Shown: positions 21,375 through 30,039 of the stretch, one piece after another
Position numbering within the stretch: the first letter of the stretch is position 1
How the letters are laid out: every line of letters begins with the position of its first letter
DNA from: Belnapia arida
GTDB lineage: Bacteria; Pseudomonadota; Alphaproteobacteria; Acetobacterales; Acetobacteraceae
Direction of reading: 5' to 3'
NCBI RefSeq assembly: GCF_016773205.1
Contig: NZ_JAETWB010000008.1
Location: 1-64,000, forward strand
DNA: 64,000 nt
The notes under the pieces: model-generated
Seen by the model: the letters and a program-made list of their open reading frames with translations, nothing else
Told to the model about the DNA's origin: nothing
Databases searched by the model: none
Position numbers and translations under genes: made by a program

Positions 21375-24300
21375 TCATGGCCGGGCCGCCTGCGCCGCGC
21401 CCTCTACCGGCCGCTCCCGGCGGCGCGCCAGCGCCCGCGCCACCACGTAGAAGACCGGCGTGAAGACCAGGCCGAACAGCGTCACCCCCAGCATGCCGTA
21501 GAACACGGCGACGCCGAGGCTCTGGCGCATCTCCGCCCCCGCCCCCGTCGCCACCGTCAGCGGCAGCACGCCGAGGATGAAGGCGAGGCTGGTCATCAGG
21601 ATCGGCCGCAGCCGGGTCCGCGCCGCGGCGACGGCCGCATCCCAGCGGCTCATCCCCTCATCTTCCGCCGCACGGGCGAATTCGACGATGAGGATGGCGT
21701 TCTTCGCCGCCAGCCCGACCAGCACCACCAGCCCGACCTGGACCAGCACGTTGTTGTCGAGCCCGACATGCTTCACGCCGATCAGCGCCGCCAGCACCGA
21801 CATCGGCGCGATCAGCACAACGGCCACCGGCAGCAGCCAGCTCTCGTACATCGCCGCCAGAACGAGGAAGACGAAGACCACGGCGAAGCCGAAGGCGATG
21901 GGCGCGGTATTGCCGGCGATGCGCTCCTGCAGGGCCAGCTCCGTCCACTCGTAGCCGAAGCCCTCCGGCAGGCTCGTCTTCAGCACCTCCTCCATGGCGG
22001 CGATCGCCTGGCCGGTGGAGACGCCCGGCAGCGCCGCCCCCTGCAGCTCGGCCGCCGGATAGAGGTTGTAGCGCGGCACGCGGTAGGGGCCCGAGGTCTC
22101 GCGGAAGGTGGCGAGGCTGCCGAGCGGCACCATCGACCCGTCATCGGCACGGGTGCGGAGCCGTGCGATGTCCTCCACCGCCATGCGGTGCTGCATGTCC
22201 GCCTGGGCGGTGACGCGCCAGGTGCGGCCGAGCAGGTTGAAGTCGTTGACGAAGGCGGAGCCCATATAGACCGCCATCGCCTCATGCACGCGGGAGATCG
22301 GCACGCCGAGCATCTCCGCCCGCGTCCGGTCGATCTCCGCGTGGATCTGCGGCGTCGCCGTGTTGAAGAGGCTGAAGGCGAAGGCGATGCCCGGCGTCGC
22401 GTTCGCCGCCATCATCACCTGCTGCGTCGCCGCCTCCAGCGCCTGCGGGCCACGGCCGGCACGGTCCTGGATCATCAACTTGAAGCCGCCGCCCGTGCCG
22501 ATGCCGGGCACCGGCGGCGGCGGGATGACGAGCACCTGCGCATCCGGGTCCGTCGTCAGCCGGCGCTGGAGGTCGGCGAGGATGCCGTTGCCGGTCAGCC
22601 CCTCATGCGTACGCGTCTCGAAGGGCTTCAGGCTGGCGAAGACCACGCCGGTATTCGGCGCGTTGGTGAAGGTCGCGCCGTCGAAGCCAACGAAGGCGAC
22701 GGCGCTCTCGACGCCCGGCGTCGCCAGGATCGCATCCGACGCACGCCGCACCACCGCATCCGTCCGGCTGAGGCTGGCACCCGGCGGCAGCTGGAAGGCG
22801 GCGATGAAGTAGCCGCGGTCGAGCGGCGGGATCAGCCCGGTCGGCGTCGTCAGCACGGTCTGCCCGGTGAAGGCCAGCAGCCCGCCATAAACCAGCAACA
22901 GCAGCACCGGCAGCCGCACCAGCCGCCGCGTCAGCCCTCCATAGCCAAGCGAGAGCCGGTCGAAGACCCAGTTGAAGCCGCGGAAGAACAGCCCGACGGG
23001 CAGCAGCCAGCGCGAGCGCGGCCCATGCCCGTGCGGCTTCAACAGCAGCGCCGCCAACGCCGGTGACAAGGTGAGCGAGACCAGCGCCGAGAGCAGCGTG
23101 GCGACCGAGATCGTCGCCGCGAACTGCTTGTAGAAGGCCCCGGCAATGCCGGTGATGAAGGCCGTCGGCAGGAAGACCGCGACCAGCACCAGGGCGATGG
23201 CGATGAGGGCGAAGCCCACCTCGTCCATCGTCAGCCGCGCCGCCTCGAGCGGCGACATCCCCTCCGCCATGTGCCGCTCGGCATTCTCGACGACGACGAT
23301 CGCGTCGTCGACGACGATGCCGATGGCGAGGATCAGGCCGAACATGGTCAGCGAGTTGAGCGTGAAGCCGAGCGCCAGCAGCACGCCGAAGGTGCCGATG
23401 ATGGAGACCGGGATGGCCAGCAGCGGGATCACCGCCGCCCGCCAGTTCTGCAGGAACAGGATCACCACCAGCACCACCAGCGCCACGGCCTCGGCGAAGG
23501 TGTGCACCACCGCCTCCATGCTCTGGGCGATGAAGCGCGTCGGGTCGTAGACCACGCTGTAGCCGATGCCCGACGGGAAGCCCGGCGCCGCCTCCTCCAT
23601 GGTCGCCCGCACCGCGGCCGCCGTCTGCAGGGCATTGCTGCCCGGCCTTTGGAAGATGACGATGGCCGTCGCCACCTGGTTGTTCAGCAGCGCGTTGATG
23701 GTGTAGTCGGCCGCGCCGATCTCGGTCCGCGCCAAGTCGCGCAGCCGCACCGGCGCGCCGCCCGCCCCCGTCGCCACCACCTGCTCGTCGAACTGCTCGG
23801 GCGAGGCAAGCCGCCCCTGCGCCTGCACGCTCACCTCGAAGGCGCCCGCCTCCGCCGCGCGCGGCGCCTGGCCGATGGCACCCGCCGCGACCTGCGCATT
23901 CGCCCGCTGCAGGGCCTGCACCACGTCGCCCGGCGAGAGGCCGCGCGCCGCCGTGCGGTCCGGGTCGAGCCAGACGCGCATCGCATAGTCCCGCGCGCCG
24001 AAGACCTGCGCGTCGCCCACGCCGTCCAGCCGGGTCAGCCGGTCCTTGATGGCGAGCGTCGCGTAGTTGGAAACGTAGTCGGGGCTGCGGCTGCCATCCG
24101 GCGAGATGAGGTGCACGACCATCAGCAGGTCGGGCGAGGCCTTCTTCACCGTGATGCCGAGGCGCCGAACCTCCTCCGGCAGCCGCGGCTCGGCGATGGC
24201 GACGCGGTTCTGCACCAGCACCTGCGCCTGATCGACATCGACGCCCTGGCGGAAGACGACGCTGATCGTCACACGCCCGTCGCCGGTCGATTGCGAGGAG

Positions 24301-24539
24301 AGGTAGAGCATCCCGTCCACCCCGTTCACCTCCTGCTCGATCGGCCCGGCGACGGTGCCGGCGATGGTCTCGGCGGAGGCGCCGGGATAGAGCGCCGTCA
24401 CCTGCACGGTGGGCGGCGCGATCTCGGGATACTCGGCGATGGGCAGCCTCAGCGCGGCCAGCGCGCCGATGAGGGTGATGGCGATCGACAGCACCGCGGC
24501 GAAGACCGGGCGGTCGATGAAGAAGCGGGCGAGGCGCAC
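21375..24539 (-). CDS. RND multidrug efflux transporter, HAE1 family (1054 aa)
   Basis: The length and 12-helix plan match AcrB/MexB inner-membrane pumps: first helix near residues 10-28 (FAAVLSIAITLIGALAALRL), large periplasmic loops, and the central helices. The proton-relay aspartates are in GIVVDDAIVVVENAERHMAE, followed by the second half starting with a new helix. It exports amphiphilic compounds in exchange for protons, together with the adaptor encoded directly upstream (24564-25760) and an outer-membrane channel that is not in this locus. Control by the divergent TetR gene at 25887 is likely from the operator between them. Confidence 0.95.
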   Translation of the reverse strand: MRLARFFIDRPVFAAVLSIAITLIGALAALRLPIAEYPEIAPPTVQVTALYPGASAETIAGTVAGPIEQEVNGVDGMLYLSSQSTGDGRVTISVVFRQGVDVDQAQVLVQNRVAIAEPRLPEEVRRLGITVKKASPDLLMVVHLISPDGSRSPDYVSNYATLAIKDRLTRLDGVGDAQVFGARDYAMRVWLDPDRTAARGLSPGDVVQALQRANAQVAAGAIGQAPRAAEAGAFEVSVQAQGRLASPEQFDEQVVATGAGGAPVRLRDLARTEIGAADYTINALLNNQVATAIVIFQRPGSNALQTAAAVRATMEEAAPGFPSGIGYSVVYDPTRFIAQSMEAVVHTFAEAVALVVLVVILFLQNWRAAVIPLLAIPVSIIGTFGVLLALGFTLNSLTMFGLILAIGIVVDDAIVVVENAERHMAEGMSPLEAARLTMDEVGFALIAIALVLVAVFLPTAFITGIAGAFYKQFAATISVATLLSALVSLTLSPALAALLLKPHGHGPRSRWLLPVGLFFRGFNWVFDRLSLGYGGLTRRLVRLPVLLLLVYGGLLAFTGQTVLTTPTGLIPPLDRGYFIAAFQLPPGASLSRTDAVVRRASDAILATPGVESAVAFVGFDGATFTNAPNTGVVFASLKPFETRTHEGLTGNGILADLQRRLTTDPDAQVLVIPPPPVPGIGTGGGFKLMIQDRAGRGPQALEAATQQVMMAANATPGIAFAFSLFNTATPQIHAEIDRTRAEMLGVPISRVHEAMAVYMGSAFVNDFNLLGRTWRVTAQADMQHRMAVEDIARLRTRADDGSMVPLGSLATFRETSGPYRVPRYNLYPAAELQGAALPGVSTGQAIAAMEEVLKTSLPEGFGYEWTELALQERIAGNTAPIAFGFAVVFVFLVLAAMYESWLLPVAVVLIAPMSVLAALIGVKHVGLDNNVLVQVGLVVLVGLAAKNAILIVEFARAAEDEGMSRWDAAVAAARTRLRPILMTSLAFILGVLPLTVATGAGAEMRQSLGVAVFYGMLGVTLFGLVFTPVFYVVARALARRRERPVEGAAQAARP

Positions 24540-24563
24540 GGCACGGGGCCTTTCAGGGTGCGG

Positions 24564-25760
24564 TTATTGCGCGGCGGCGAGCGGGCTCGGGCCGATGCGG
24601 CCCTGCTCGATGGCGACCTTGGCGCCTGGCCGGGCGCGGTGCAGGCCGCCGATCACCACGCGGTCCTCCGGCGCCAGCCCGCTGCGGACGACGCGCAGCC
24701 CATCGACGAGCGGGCCGAGCTGCACCGTGCGCGGCGCGACGGTGCCGTCCGCGCCCACGGTCAGCAGCATCCGGCCGGACTGGTCCGCCATCACGGCGGC
24801 ATCCGGCACCATCAGCGCCGGCACCTCCCCGGCCTGCAGCCGCAGCCGGGCGAAGCTGCCCGGCGTCAGGAACAGGTCCGGGTTCGGCACCACGGCGCGA
24901 CCGCGGATGGTGCCGCTGCGCGCGTCGAAGGCGGTGTCGACGAAGTCGAGCCGCCCCTCATGGCCGAACTCCGCCTCGTCCAGCAGGCGGAGCTGCACCG
25001 TGGCGCTGCCCTCGCGCAGCCCGCCCCGCGCCGCCCGGGCGAAGCGAAGATACTGCGCCTCACTCGCATCGAAGCTGGCATAGACCGGGTCGAGGGTGAG
25101 CAGCGTCGTCATCAGCGTGGTGCCCTGCTGCACCAGGTTGCCGGCATCGACGCGGCGGTCGCTGATGCGGCCCGGCCGCGGCGCGCGGATCTCGGTCCAT
25201 TCCAGCTCCAGCTCCGCCTGGTGCAGGGCGGCGCGGGCGGCGGCGATGCCGGCCTGCGCCTCGCGCAGCGTGCTGCGGCGGGTATCCATTTCGGATTCCG
25301 GCGCGAAACGCTGCTGCACCAGCGGCGCGTAGCGCTGCACCTGCTGCTCGGCGAGGGTCAGGCGCGCCTCGTTGCGCGCCAGCTCGGCGCGGGCGGTCTC
25401 GACCGCGATCCGGAAGGGCCGCTGGTCGATGGTGAAGAGCAGGTCGCCAGTCCGCACCAACGCGCCGTCGCGGAAATTCACCTCCGCCACCTGCCCCGAA
25501 ACCCGCGGGCGGATTTCGACCCGTGCGGAGGGCTCGATGCGGGCGGTGTGCTCGGCCCATTCGGTGATCTGCCGGGCGAACGGGGTGGCGACGACGACGC
25601 CCGGTGCCGGCGGGCTGCCCTGGGCGAGGGCCGGGGCGGACAGGCCGGTGCCGGCAATTAGGGCAAGGGTGGCAGGGGCAGGAAGAGTACGGGCCAGCCA
25701 GCCGAGCCAAGGGCTTGTGCCCTTTATCGCAGCAGGGGCCTTGCGGGGATCGGGGAGCAT
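24564..25760 (-). CDS. RND efflux periplasmic adaptor (membrane fusion protein, 398 aa)
   Basis: A signal region (TLPAPATLALIAGTGLSAPA) is followed by the barrel-sandwich half-motif VEIRPRVSGQVAEVNFRDGA, a coiled-coil hairpin (ARAELARNEARLTLAEQQVQ to AGIAAARAALHQAELELEW), the second lipoyl half (IRAPRPGRISDRRVDAGNLV) and beta-barrel and proximal domains. It bridges the pump at 21375-24539 to an outer-membrane channel. ATG at 25760 is preferred to the GTG just before it because GGAG sits eight bases upstream. The 24-base gap to the pump gene indicates one transcript, driven from the operator-bearing promoter at 25786-25826. Confidence 0.92.
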   Translation of the reverse strand: MLPDPRKAPAAIKGTSPWLGWLARTLPAPATLALIAGTGLSAPALAQGSPPAPGVVVATPFARQITEWAEHTARIEPSARVEIRPRVSGQVAEVNFRDGALVRTGDLLFTIDQRPFRIAVETARAELARNEARLTLAEQQVQRYAPLVQQRFAPESEMDTRRSTLREAQAGIAAARAALHQAELELEWTEIRAPRPGRISDRRVDAGNLVQQGTTLMTTLLTLDPVYASFDASEAQYLRFARAARGGLREGSATVQLRLLDEAEFGHEGRLDFVDTAFDARSGTIRGRAVVPNPDLFLTPGSFARLRLQAGEVPALMVPDAAVMADQSGRMLLTVGADGTVAPRTVQLGPLVDGLRVVRSGLAPEDRVVIGGLHRARPGAKVAIEQGRIGPSPLAAAQ

Positions 25761-25785
25761 CACTTATCTCCGGGGCCGGGTATGT

Positions 25786-25826
25786 TACCGACCGGTTCGT
25801 CCCTTATAGTAAGTGACCGGTCGGTA
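25786..25826. promoter_or_regulatory. TetR-type operator between efflux operon and regulator
   Basis: TACCGACCGGT (25786-25796) and ACCGGTCGGTA (25816-25826) are perfect inverted repeats 19 bases apart, each containing a GACCGGTC-like core. They sit between the divergent adaptor gene and the tetR gene, exactly where the repressor would block both promoters. Confidence 0.75.
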
Positions 25827-25886
25827 TCATCAAGAGGCGATTTTGCGGTGCCGCATGGTTCCGGCATTGCGAGAATGGGAGTGACC

Positions 25887-26471
25887 ATGTCCACCGCGAC
25901 CGCCGACAGGCCGAAAGCCGCCCAGCGCATCCACAGCGCGGCCAAGGACCTGTTCCACCGCCAGGGCATCCGCGCGACGGGGATCGAGGAGGTCTGCCGC
26001 GTCGCCGAGGCCACCAAGATGAGCCTCTACCGCAGCTATCCGAGCAAGGACGCGCTGGTCGCCGCCATCCTCGAGGAGGATGCCGCCGCCTACGACGCCT
26101 GGTTCGCCGAGGCCACCGCCCTCGCCACGACCCCGGCGGAGAAGCTGCGCGCGGTGATCGCCGCCATCGCCGACAAGCTGGAACGCCCGGATTATTGCGG
26201 CTGCCCGCTGCTGCTGGCCCAGGCCGAGTTCCGCGACCCCGGCCACCCGACCTTTCGCCTCGTCGCCGCCTACAAGTCGCGCATCCGCGACCAGCTCGCC
26301 GGGCTGGCGCGCGAGGCCGGCGCCGCCGACCCGGTGCTGCTCGGCGACACCCTCGCCATGCTGATCGACGGCGCCTGGTGCAGCCTGCCCTATATGGGCG
26401 GCCCGCAGGCCGCCATCGTGCTGCGCCAGAGCGCGGCGGCGATCCTGGGCGCCTTCTGCAGGCCTGCCTGA
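25887..26471 (+). CDS. TetR-family regulator of the divergent RND operon (194 aa)
   Basis: The N-terminal helix-turn-helix is clear: RIHSAAKDLFHRQGIRATGI, EEVCRVAEATKMSLYRSYPS, KDALVAAILEED. The C-terminal ligand domain (PDYCGCPLLLAQAEFRDP, LAMLIDGAWCSLPYMGG) is of the TetR_C type found near transporters. ATG 25887 follows GGGAG at the right distance; an in-frame ATG lies 12 bases upstream. It probably represses the efflux operon and itself through the inverted repeat at 25786-25826, responding to a pump substrate. The inducer cannot be predicted. Confidence 0.9.
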   Translation: MSTATADRPKAAQRIHSAAKDLFHRQGIRATGIEEVCRVAEATKMSLYRSYPSKDALVAAILEEDAAAYDAWFAEATALATTPAEKLRAVIAAIADKLERPDYCGCPLLLAQAEFRDPGHPTFRLVAAYKSRIRDQLAGLAREAGAADPVLLGDTLAMLIDGAWCSLPYMGGPQAAIVLRQSAAAILGAFCRPA

Positions 26472-26490
26472 GGCGGGCCTGCCCGGGCGC

Positions 26491-27594
26491 CTACTCCGCC
26501 GCCGCCGCCAGCCCGCCCCGCGCGGCGATCGCCGCCCGCGTCGCCGGCAGCAGCTCGCGCCCATAGGCCTCCGCATCCTTGAGCGGATCGAAGCCGCGGA
26601 TGAGGAAGGTCGTCACCCCGAGCGCATGGTAGTCGGCCAGCGTTTCGGCGATGCCTTCCGCCGTGCCGACCAGCCCGGTGGTGTTGGCGCCTGCGCCGAC
26701 GGCGGCCGCCACCTCGGTCCAGAGCCGCGTATCGCGCACCCGGCCGCCCTTCGCCGCCTCCAGCAGCCGCTGCGAGCCGACGCTCTGCGGCTTCGGCCCG
26801 CCGCCGCCCACCGCATCGGCGCGCAGCTCGCGGATGCGGGCGATGATGCGGTCCGCCCGCGCCCAGGCCGCCTCGTCACTCGCCCCCAGCACCGGCCGGA
26901 AGGACATGCTGAAGCGGACCGAGGCCGGATCGCGCCCCGCCCTGGCGACGCTCGCGCGCACCCGCCCGATCGTCTCCCGCGCCTGGTCCAGCGTTTCGCC
27001 CCAGAAGGCATAGACATCGGCGATGCGCCCGGCGATGTCGATCGCCACATCCGAGGAGCCGCCGAAGAAGACCGGGATATGCGGCCGCTGCACCGGCTTC
27101 ACCTCGGAGAAGCCGCCCTCGAAGCGGTAATAGGTCCCCTCATGGTCGAAGGGTTTGCTCTCCGTCCAGAGCCGCTTCAGCAGCGTCGTGTATTCCTCCG
27201 AGCGCGCATAGCGCTGGCCGTGGTCGAGCCAGTCGCCATCCTTCCGCTGCTCCGTCGGGCTGCCGCCGCTGATGACGTGGATCGCCGCCCGCCCGCCGGT
27301 CAGCTGGTCGAAGGTGGCGAACTGCCGGGCCGCCAGCGTCGGCGCTATGAAGCCCGGCCGGTGCGCCACCATGAAGCCGATGCGCTCCGTCCCCGCCGCC
27401 GCATGGCTGGCCACCAGCAGCGCATCCGGCGAGGTGCTGCCCCAGGCGACGAGGATGCGGTCGAACCCTGCCGCCTCATGCGCCTGGGCGAAGCGCCGGA
27501 TGTAGCCGGGGTCGACCACCGGCCCCTGCGGCGGATGGATCTCGGACTGTGCCCGGTGCGCGATCATCCCGATGAATTCGAGCGGATGGGTCAT
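26491..27594 (-). CDS. LLM-class flavin-dependent monooxygenase, SsuD-like (367 aa)
   Basis: The bacterial-luciferase fold appears in MTHPLEFIGMIAHRAQSE, ARRFAQAHEAAGFDRILVAW, FMVAHRPGFIAPTLAARQFA, GRAAIHVISGGSPTEQRKDG, and PVFFGGSSDVAIDIAGRIAD. These match alkanesulfonate-type monooxygenases, which use FMNH2 and O2 to split C-S bonds and release sulfite. The last gene of a five-gene minus-strand operon (30039 to 26491) that also has a Bug binding protein and a SfnB-like flavoprotein, which argues for sulfonate or related sulfur-source use. No flavin reductase is present nearby. It converges on the tetR gene. Confidence 0.88.
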   Translation of the reverse strand: MTHPLEFIGMIAHRAQSEIHPPQGPVVDPGYIRRFAQAHEAAGFDRILVAWGSTSPDALLVASHAAAGTERIGFMVAHRPGFIAPTLAARQFATFDQLTGGRAAIHVISGGSPTEQRKDGDWLDHGQRYARSEEYTTLLKRLWTESKPFDHEGTYYRFEGGFSEVKPVQRPHIPVFFGGSSDVAIDIAGRIADVYAFWGETLDQARETIGRVRASVARAGRDPASVRFSMSFRPVLGASDEAAWARADRIIARIRELRADAVGGGGPKPQSVGSQRLLEAAKGGRVRDTRLWTEVAAAVGAGANTTGLVGTAEGIAETLADYHALGVTTFLIRGFDPLKDAEAYGRELLPATRAAIAARGGLAAAAE

Positions 27595-27609
27595 CCTGGC
27601 GTCTCCCGT

Positions 27610-28572
27610 TCAGGCGATGTTGAGGCGGCGCAGCACGCGCCCGATGGCGGCATGGTCGGCAGCGACGCGGCGGCCGAGCTCCTCCGGCGCCACCGCCTCC
27701 GGCTTCAGGCCGAAGCGGCGGAGCGCCGCGGCAACCTCCGGCTCCGCCAGGCTATCATTGAAATCGCGGTTGATGCGGGCGATCACCGGCGCCGGCGTCC
27801 CACCCGGGGCGAAGAGGCCGAACCAGGTTCCTCCCGGCCAGTTCCGGCCGATGCCGAGCTCGGCGAGGTTCGGCAGGTCCGGGAAGGCATCCCAGCGATC
27901 CGGCCCGAGCGTCGCCAGCGGCCGCAGCCGCCCCTCCAGCGCATGCGGCGCCGCGATCGGGTCGATGATGACGTGGGAGTCGCCGGCGACCACGCTCATC
28001 GCCGCGGCGGCGCTGCCCGGGAACGGCACGTGCACCGCCTCGATCCTAGCCTCATCGGCCAGCAGCGCCCCGCGCAGGTGCCCGGCCGAGCCGATGCCGG
28101 CCGAGGCATAGTTGAGGAAGCCCGGACGCCGCCGCCCGAGCGCGATCAGCTCGGCGATGCTGTGGACGGGAAGGGCCGGATTCACCGCAACGAGGCCGTA
28201 GGCCTCGCCGGCCAGGGCAACCGGCGCCAGGTCGCGCAACGGGTCGTAGCCGACATGCGACAGGTGCGGCGCGATGGTGAGGTTGCCGGCCGAGGCGTTG
28301 AGCAGCACGTGCCCGTCCGGCTTCGCCTCGGCCACCATCCGGCTGCCGACCGCGCCGCCCGCCCCGGCCTTGTTCTCGACGATGACGTTCACCCCGAGCC
28401 GCGGCGCGAGCGCCCTGCTCATGGTGCGGGAGACGTTGTCGTTCGTCGCCCCCGGCGGGAAGGGGCAGACATAGCGGAGGGCGCGCTCCGGGAAGCCCGG
28501 GGAAGAGGCGCCCGCATGGGCGATGAAAGGCGCGGCGAGGCCGGCGCCGAGCAGCAGACGGCGGGAGATCAT
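27610..28572 (-). CDS. Bug-family solute-binding protein in sulfonate operon (320 aa)
   Basis: A signal peptide (ISRRLLLGAGLAAPFIAHAG) precedes the TctC/Bug fold: LRYVCPFPPGATNDNVSRTM, VIVENKAGAGGAVGSRMVAE, GFLNYASAGIGSAGHLRGAL and the late motif GTWFGLFAPGGTPAPVIARI. It should bind a small organic anion in the periplasm. Usually such proteins work with TctAB permeases, which are absent. Here it sits between a membrane micropeptide gene, with which its start overlaps as ATGA, and the LLM monooxygenase, suggesting the ligand is the sulfur compound being used. Confidence 0.88.
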   Translation of the reverse strand: MISRRLLLGAGLAAPFIAHAGASSPGFPERALRYVCPFPPGATNDNVSRTMSRALAPRLGVNVIVENKAGAGGAVGSRMVAEAKPDGHVLLNASAGNLTIAPHLSHVGYDPLRDLAPVALAGEAYGLVAVNPALPVHSIAELIALGRRRPGFLNYASAGIGSAGHLRGALLADEARIEAVHVPFPGSAAAAMSVVAGDSHVIIDPIAAPHALEGRLRPLATLGPDRWDAFPDLPNLAELGIGRNWPGGTWFGLFAPGGTPAPVIARINRDFNDSLAEPEVAAALRRFGLKPEAVAPEELGRRVAADHAAIGRVLRRLNIA

Positions 28573-28679
28573 CGGAGAATGTCCTGAAGCAGCGCGGGTG
28601 GGCGGGCGAGATTCGCCGCCGCCAGCCCGCCGAGTACGATGGAAAGGGCGAGGAGGAAGCGCAGCGCGAGGCTCGTCAT
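28569..28679 (-). CDS. 36-residue membrane micropeptide in sulfonate operon
   Basis: ATG 28679 overlaps the stop of the acyl-CoA-dehydrogenase-like gene (ATGA), and its own TGA overlaps the start of the Bug gene (ATGA). The peptide begins MTSLALRFLLALSIVLGG, one transmembrane helix of about 18 residues, and ends LLQDILR. Perfect double overlap makes chance unlikely. No family is known to me. It could be a small membrane partner of an uptake system or of the flavoprotein, or serve only as a translational bridge; these are inferences. Confidence 0.6.
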   Translation of the reverse strand: MTSLALRFLLALSIVLGGLAAANLARPPALLQDILR

Positions 28680-29824
28680 GCCCGCCCCTCCCCGAGCGCC
28701 GCGCGGCCGGCGGCGAGATGCGCCGCATCCTCGGCCGGCGCGTGCATTCGCGCGCATTGCACGTCGCGCCAGTGCCGCTCCAGCGGCAGGGCCCGGTCAT
28801 GCGCGTGGTTGCCGGCGAGCAGCGTCGCCTCCTCGACGGCGCGCACCGCATTGCCGGCCAGCACCACCTTCAGCACACCCGCCTCCGTGGTGGCGGGCGG
28901 CAGCCCGGCATCCGCCGCGGCGGCCAGCGCCCCGGTGATGCGCGCATTGGCGGCGAGCAGCCCCTCGATGCGCCCCACCGCCTCCTGCACCCGCGCCAGC
29001 GTGGCGAGCGGCGCGCCGAGGCTGCCCGGCGCCCGCGCCCTGACGAAGCCGATGATCCAGTCCCGCGCCGCCCGCGCCACGCCGGTATAGACCGCCGGCA
29101 CAAGCACCGCGTTCCAGAGCATCTGCACCGCATCCGGCGCCGCCCGGCCCTGCGGGGCGAGGCCGATCGCGTGGTCCTCCGGGATCTCCACCTCGTCGAG
29201 CACCACGTCATGGCTGCCCGAGGCGCGCAGGCCGAGATGGTCCCAGGTCTCGACGATGCCGACCCCCGGCGCCTCCGCCGGCACCAGGAATCCGCCGACC
29301 CTCGGCTCATCCTCATCGGTGCGGGCGAAGACCTCCATCCAGCGCAGCCCCGGCGCGCCCGTCGCATAGCGCTTGCGCCCGGAGATCACCCAGCCCTTCG
29401 CGGTCCGCCGCGCGACCGTCGCCGGCAGCCCGCCCCGCGTCGGGGAGCCGAGTTCCGGCTCCACCCGCAGCGCGTTGATGAGCGCGCCCTCGGTGACGGC
29501 CTCCCGCTGCACCCGCTCGCGCAGCGCCTCCGGCCAGGCCGGACTGCGCGCCAGGGCGGCGTGCTTCAGGTACTGCATGGCGAGCACCAGCGCCGTCGCC
29601 GGGCAAGCGGCGCCGGCCTGCTCCACCGCCTCAGCGGCCAGCCGCAGTCCGCCGCCCCCGCCGCCGAGCGCCGCCGGCACGGTCAGCCCGAGCAGCCCTG
29701 CCCCGCGCAACGCGGCGAGGCTGTCATGCGGGAAGCTCGCCCCCCGGTCATGCCGGACTGCGGCCTCGGCGATGCCCGGCAGCAGCCTCGGCAGCGCGGC
29801 GAGCGGATGCGGCGCCGCCGTCAT
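28676..29824 (-). CDS. Acyl-CoA-dehydrogenase-like flavoprotein, SfnB/DszC type (382 aa)
   Basis: The N-terminal helical domain (FPHDSLAALRGAGLLGLTVP, ACPATALVLAMQYL), middle beta domain (GWVISGRKRYATGAPGLRWM, ETWDHLGLRASGSHDVVLDE) and C-terminal helices are of the acyl-CoA dehydrogenase fold. The usual catalytic Glu region is not obvious, as in SfnB- and DszC-like members that act as flavin monooxygenases or dehydrogenases in organosulfur metabolism. The neighbours (LLM monooxygenase, Bug protein) support that reading. It overlaps the 72-residue gene upstream and the micropeptide gene downstream, both by ATGA. Confidence 0.8.
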   Translation of the reverse strand: MTAAPHPLAALPRLLPGIAEAAVRHDRGASFPHDSLAALRGAGLLGLTVPAALGGGGGGLRLAAEAVEQAGAACPATALVLAMQYLKHAALARSPAWPEALRERVQREAVTEGALINALRVEPELGSPTRGGLPATVARRTAKGWVISGRKRYATGAPGLRWMEVFARTDEDEPRVGGFLVPAEAPGVGIVETWDHLGLRASGSHDVVLDEVEIPEDHAIGLAPQGRAAPDAVQMLWNAVLVPAVYTGVARAARDWIIGFVRARAPGSLGAPLATLARVQEAVGRIEGLLAANARITGALAAAADAGLPPATTEAGVLKVVLAGNAVRAVEEATLLAGNHAHDRALPLERHWRDVQCARMHAPAEDAAHLAAGRAALGEGRA

Positions 29825-30039
29825 CGCTGCATCGCCCCCGGGCGCCCCACGGGCCGCGCCCCGCTGTTGCGGCCGACGACGAGGCCGGCGACGCGCTCCG
29901 CCTCGGCCGGGCTCGGGAAGGTGGCGCCGTCGATGTCCTCGACGACCGGGTCGGTGGCGATGAACCGCCAGGCGGCGGCATGGGCGACGGCGACGCCGAG
30001 GAAGCGTCCCTGCACCTCGATGGGGCGTGACGTATGCAT
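29821..30039 (-). CDS. Small protein heading the sulfonate operon (72 aa)
   Basis: The product begins MHTSRPIEVQGRFLGVAVAH and contains AAAWRFIATDPVVEDIDG, FPSPAEAERVAGLVVGRNSG. It has the look of a compact beta-alpha domain, without signal or membrane segments. GGGAG lies nine bases before ATG 30039, and the stop overlaps the flavoprotein start (ATGA), so it is translated first in the operon. I do not recognise its family; a role as accessory or regulatory subunit of the flavoprotein is possible but unsupported. Confidence 0.65.
   Translation of the reverse strand: MHTSRPIEVQGRFLGVAVAHAAAWRFIATDPVVEDIDGATFPSPAEAERVAGLVVGRNSGARPVGRPGAMQR

Noticed and set aside
23146-23550. Plus-strand frame opposite the RND pump
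   Set aside because: Ser/Thr/Met-rich antisense frame inside a certain gene, no start signals.
21768-25661. Very long open frames on the plus strand opposite the RND pump and adaptor
   Set aside because: Composition is His/Arg/Gly-rich and repetitive, as expected from the antisense frame of high-GC genes; no ribosome-binding sites or domains.
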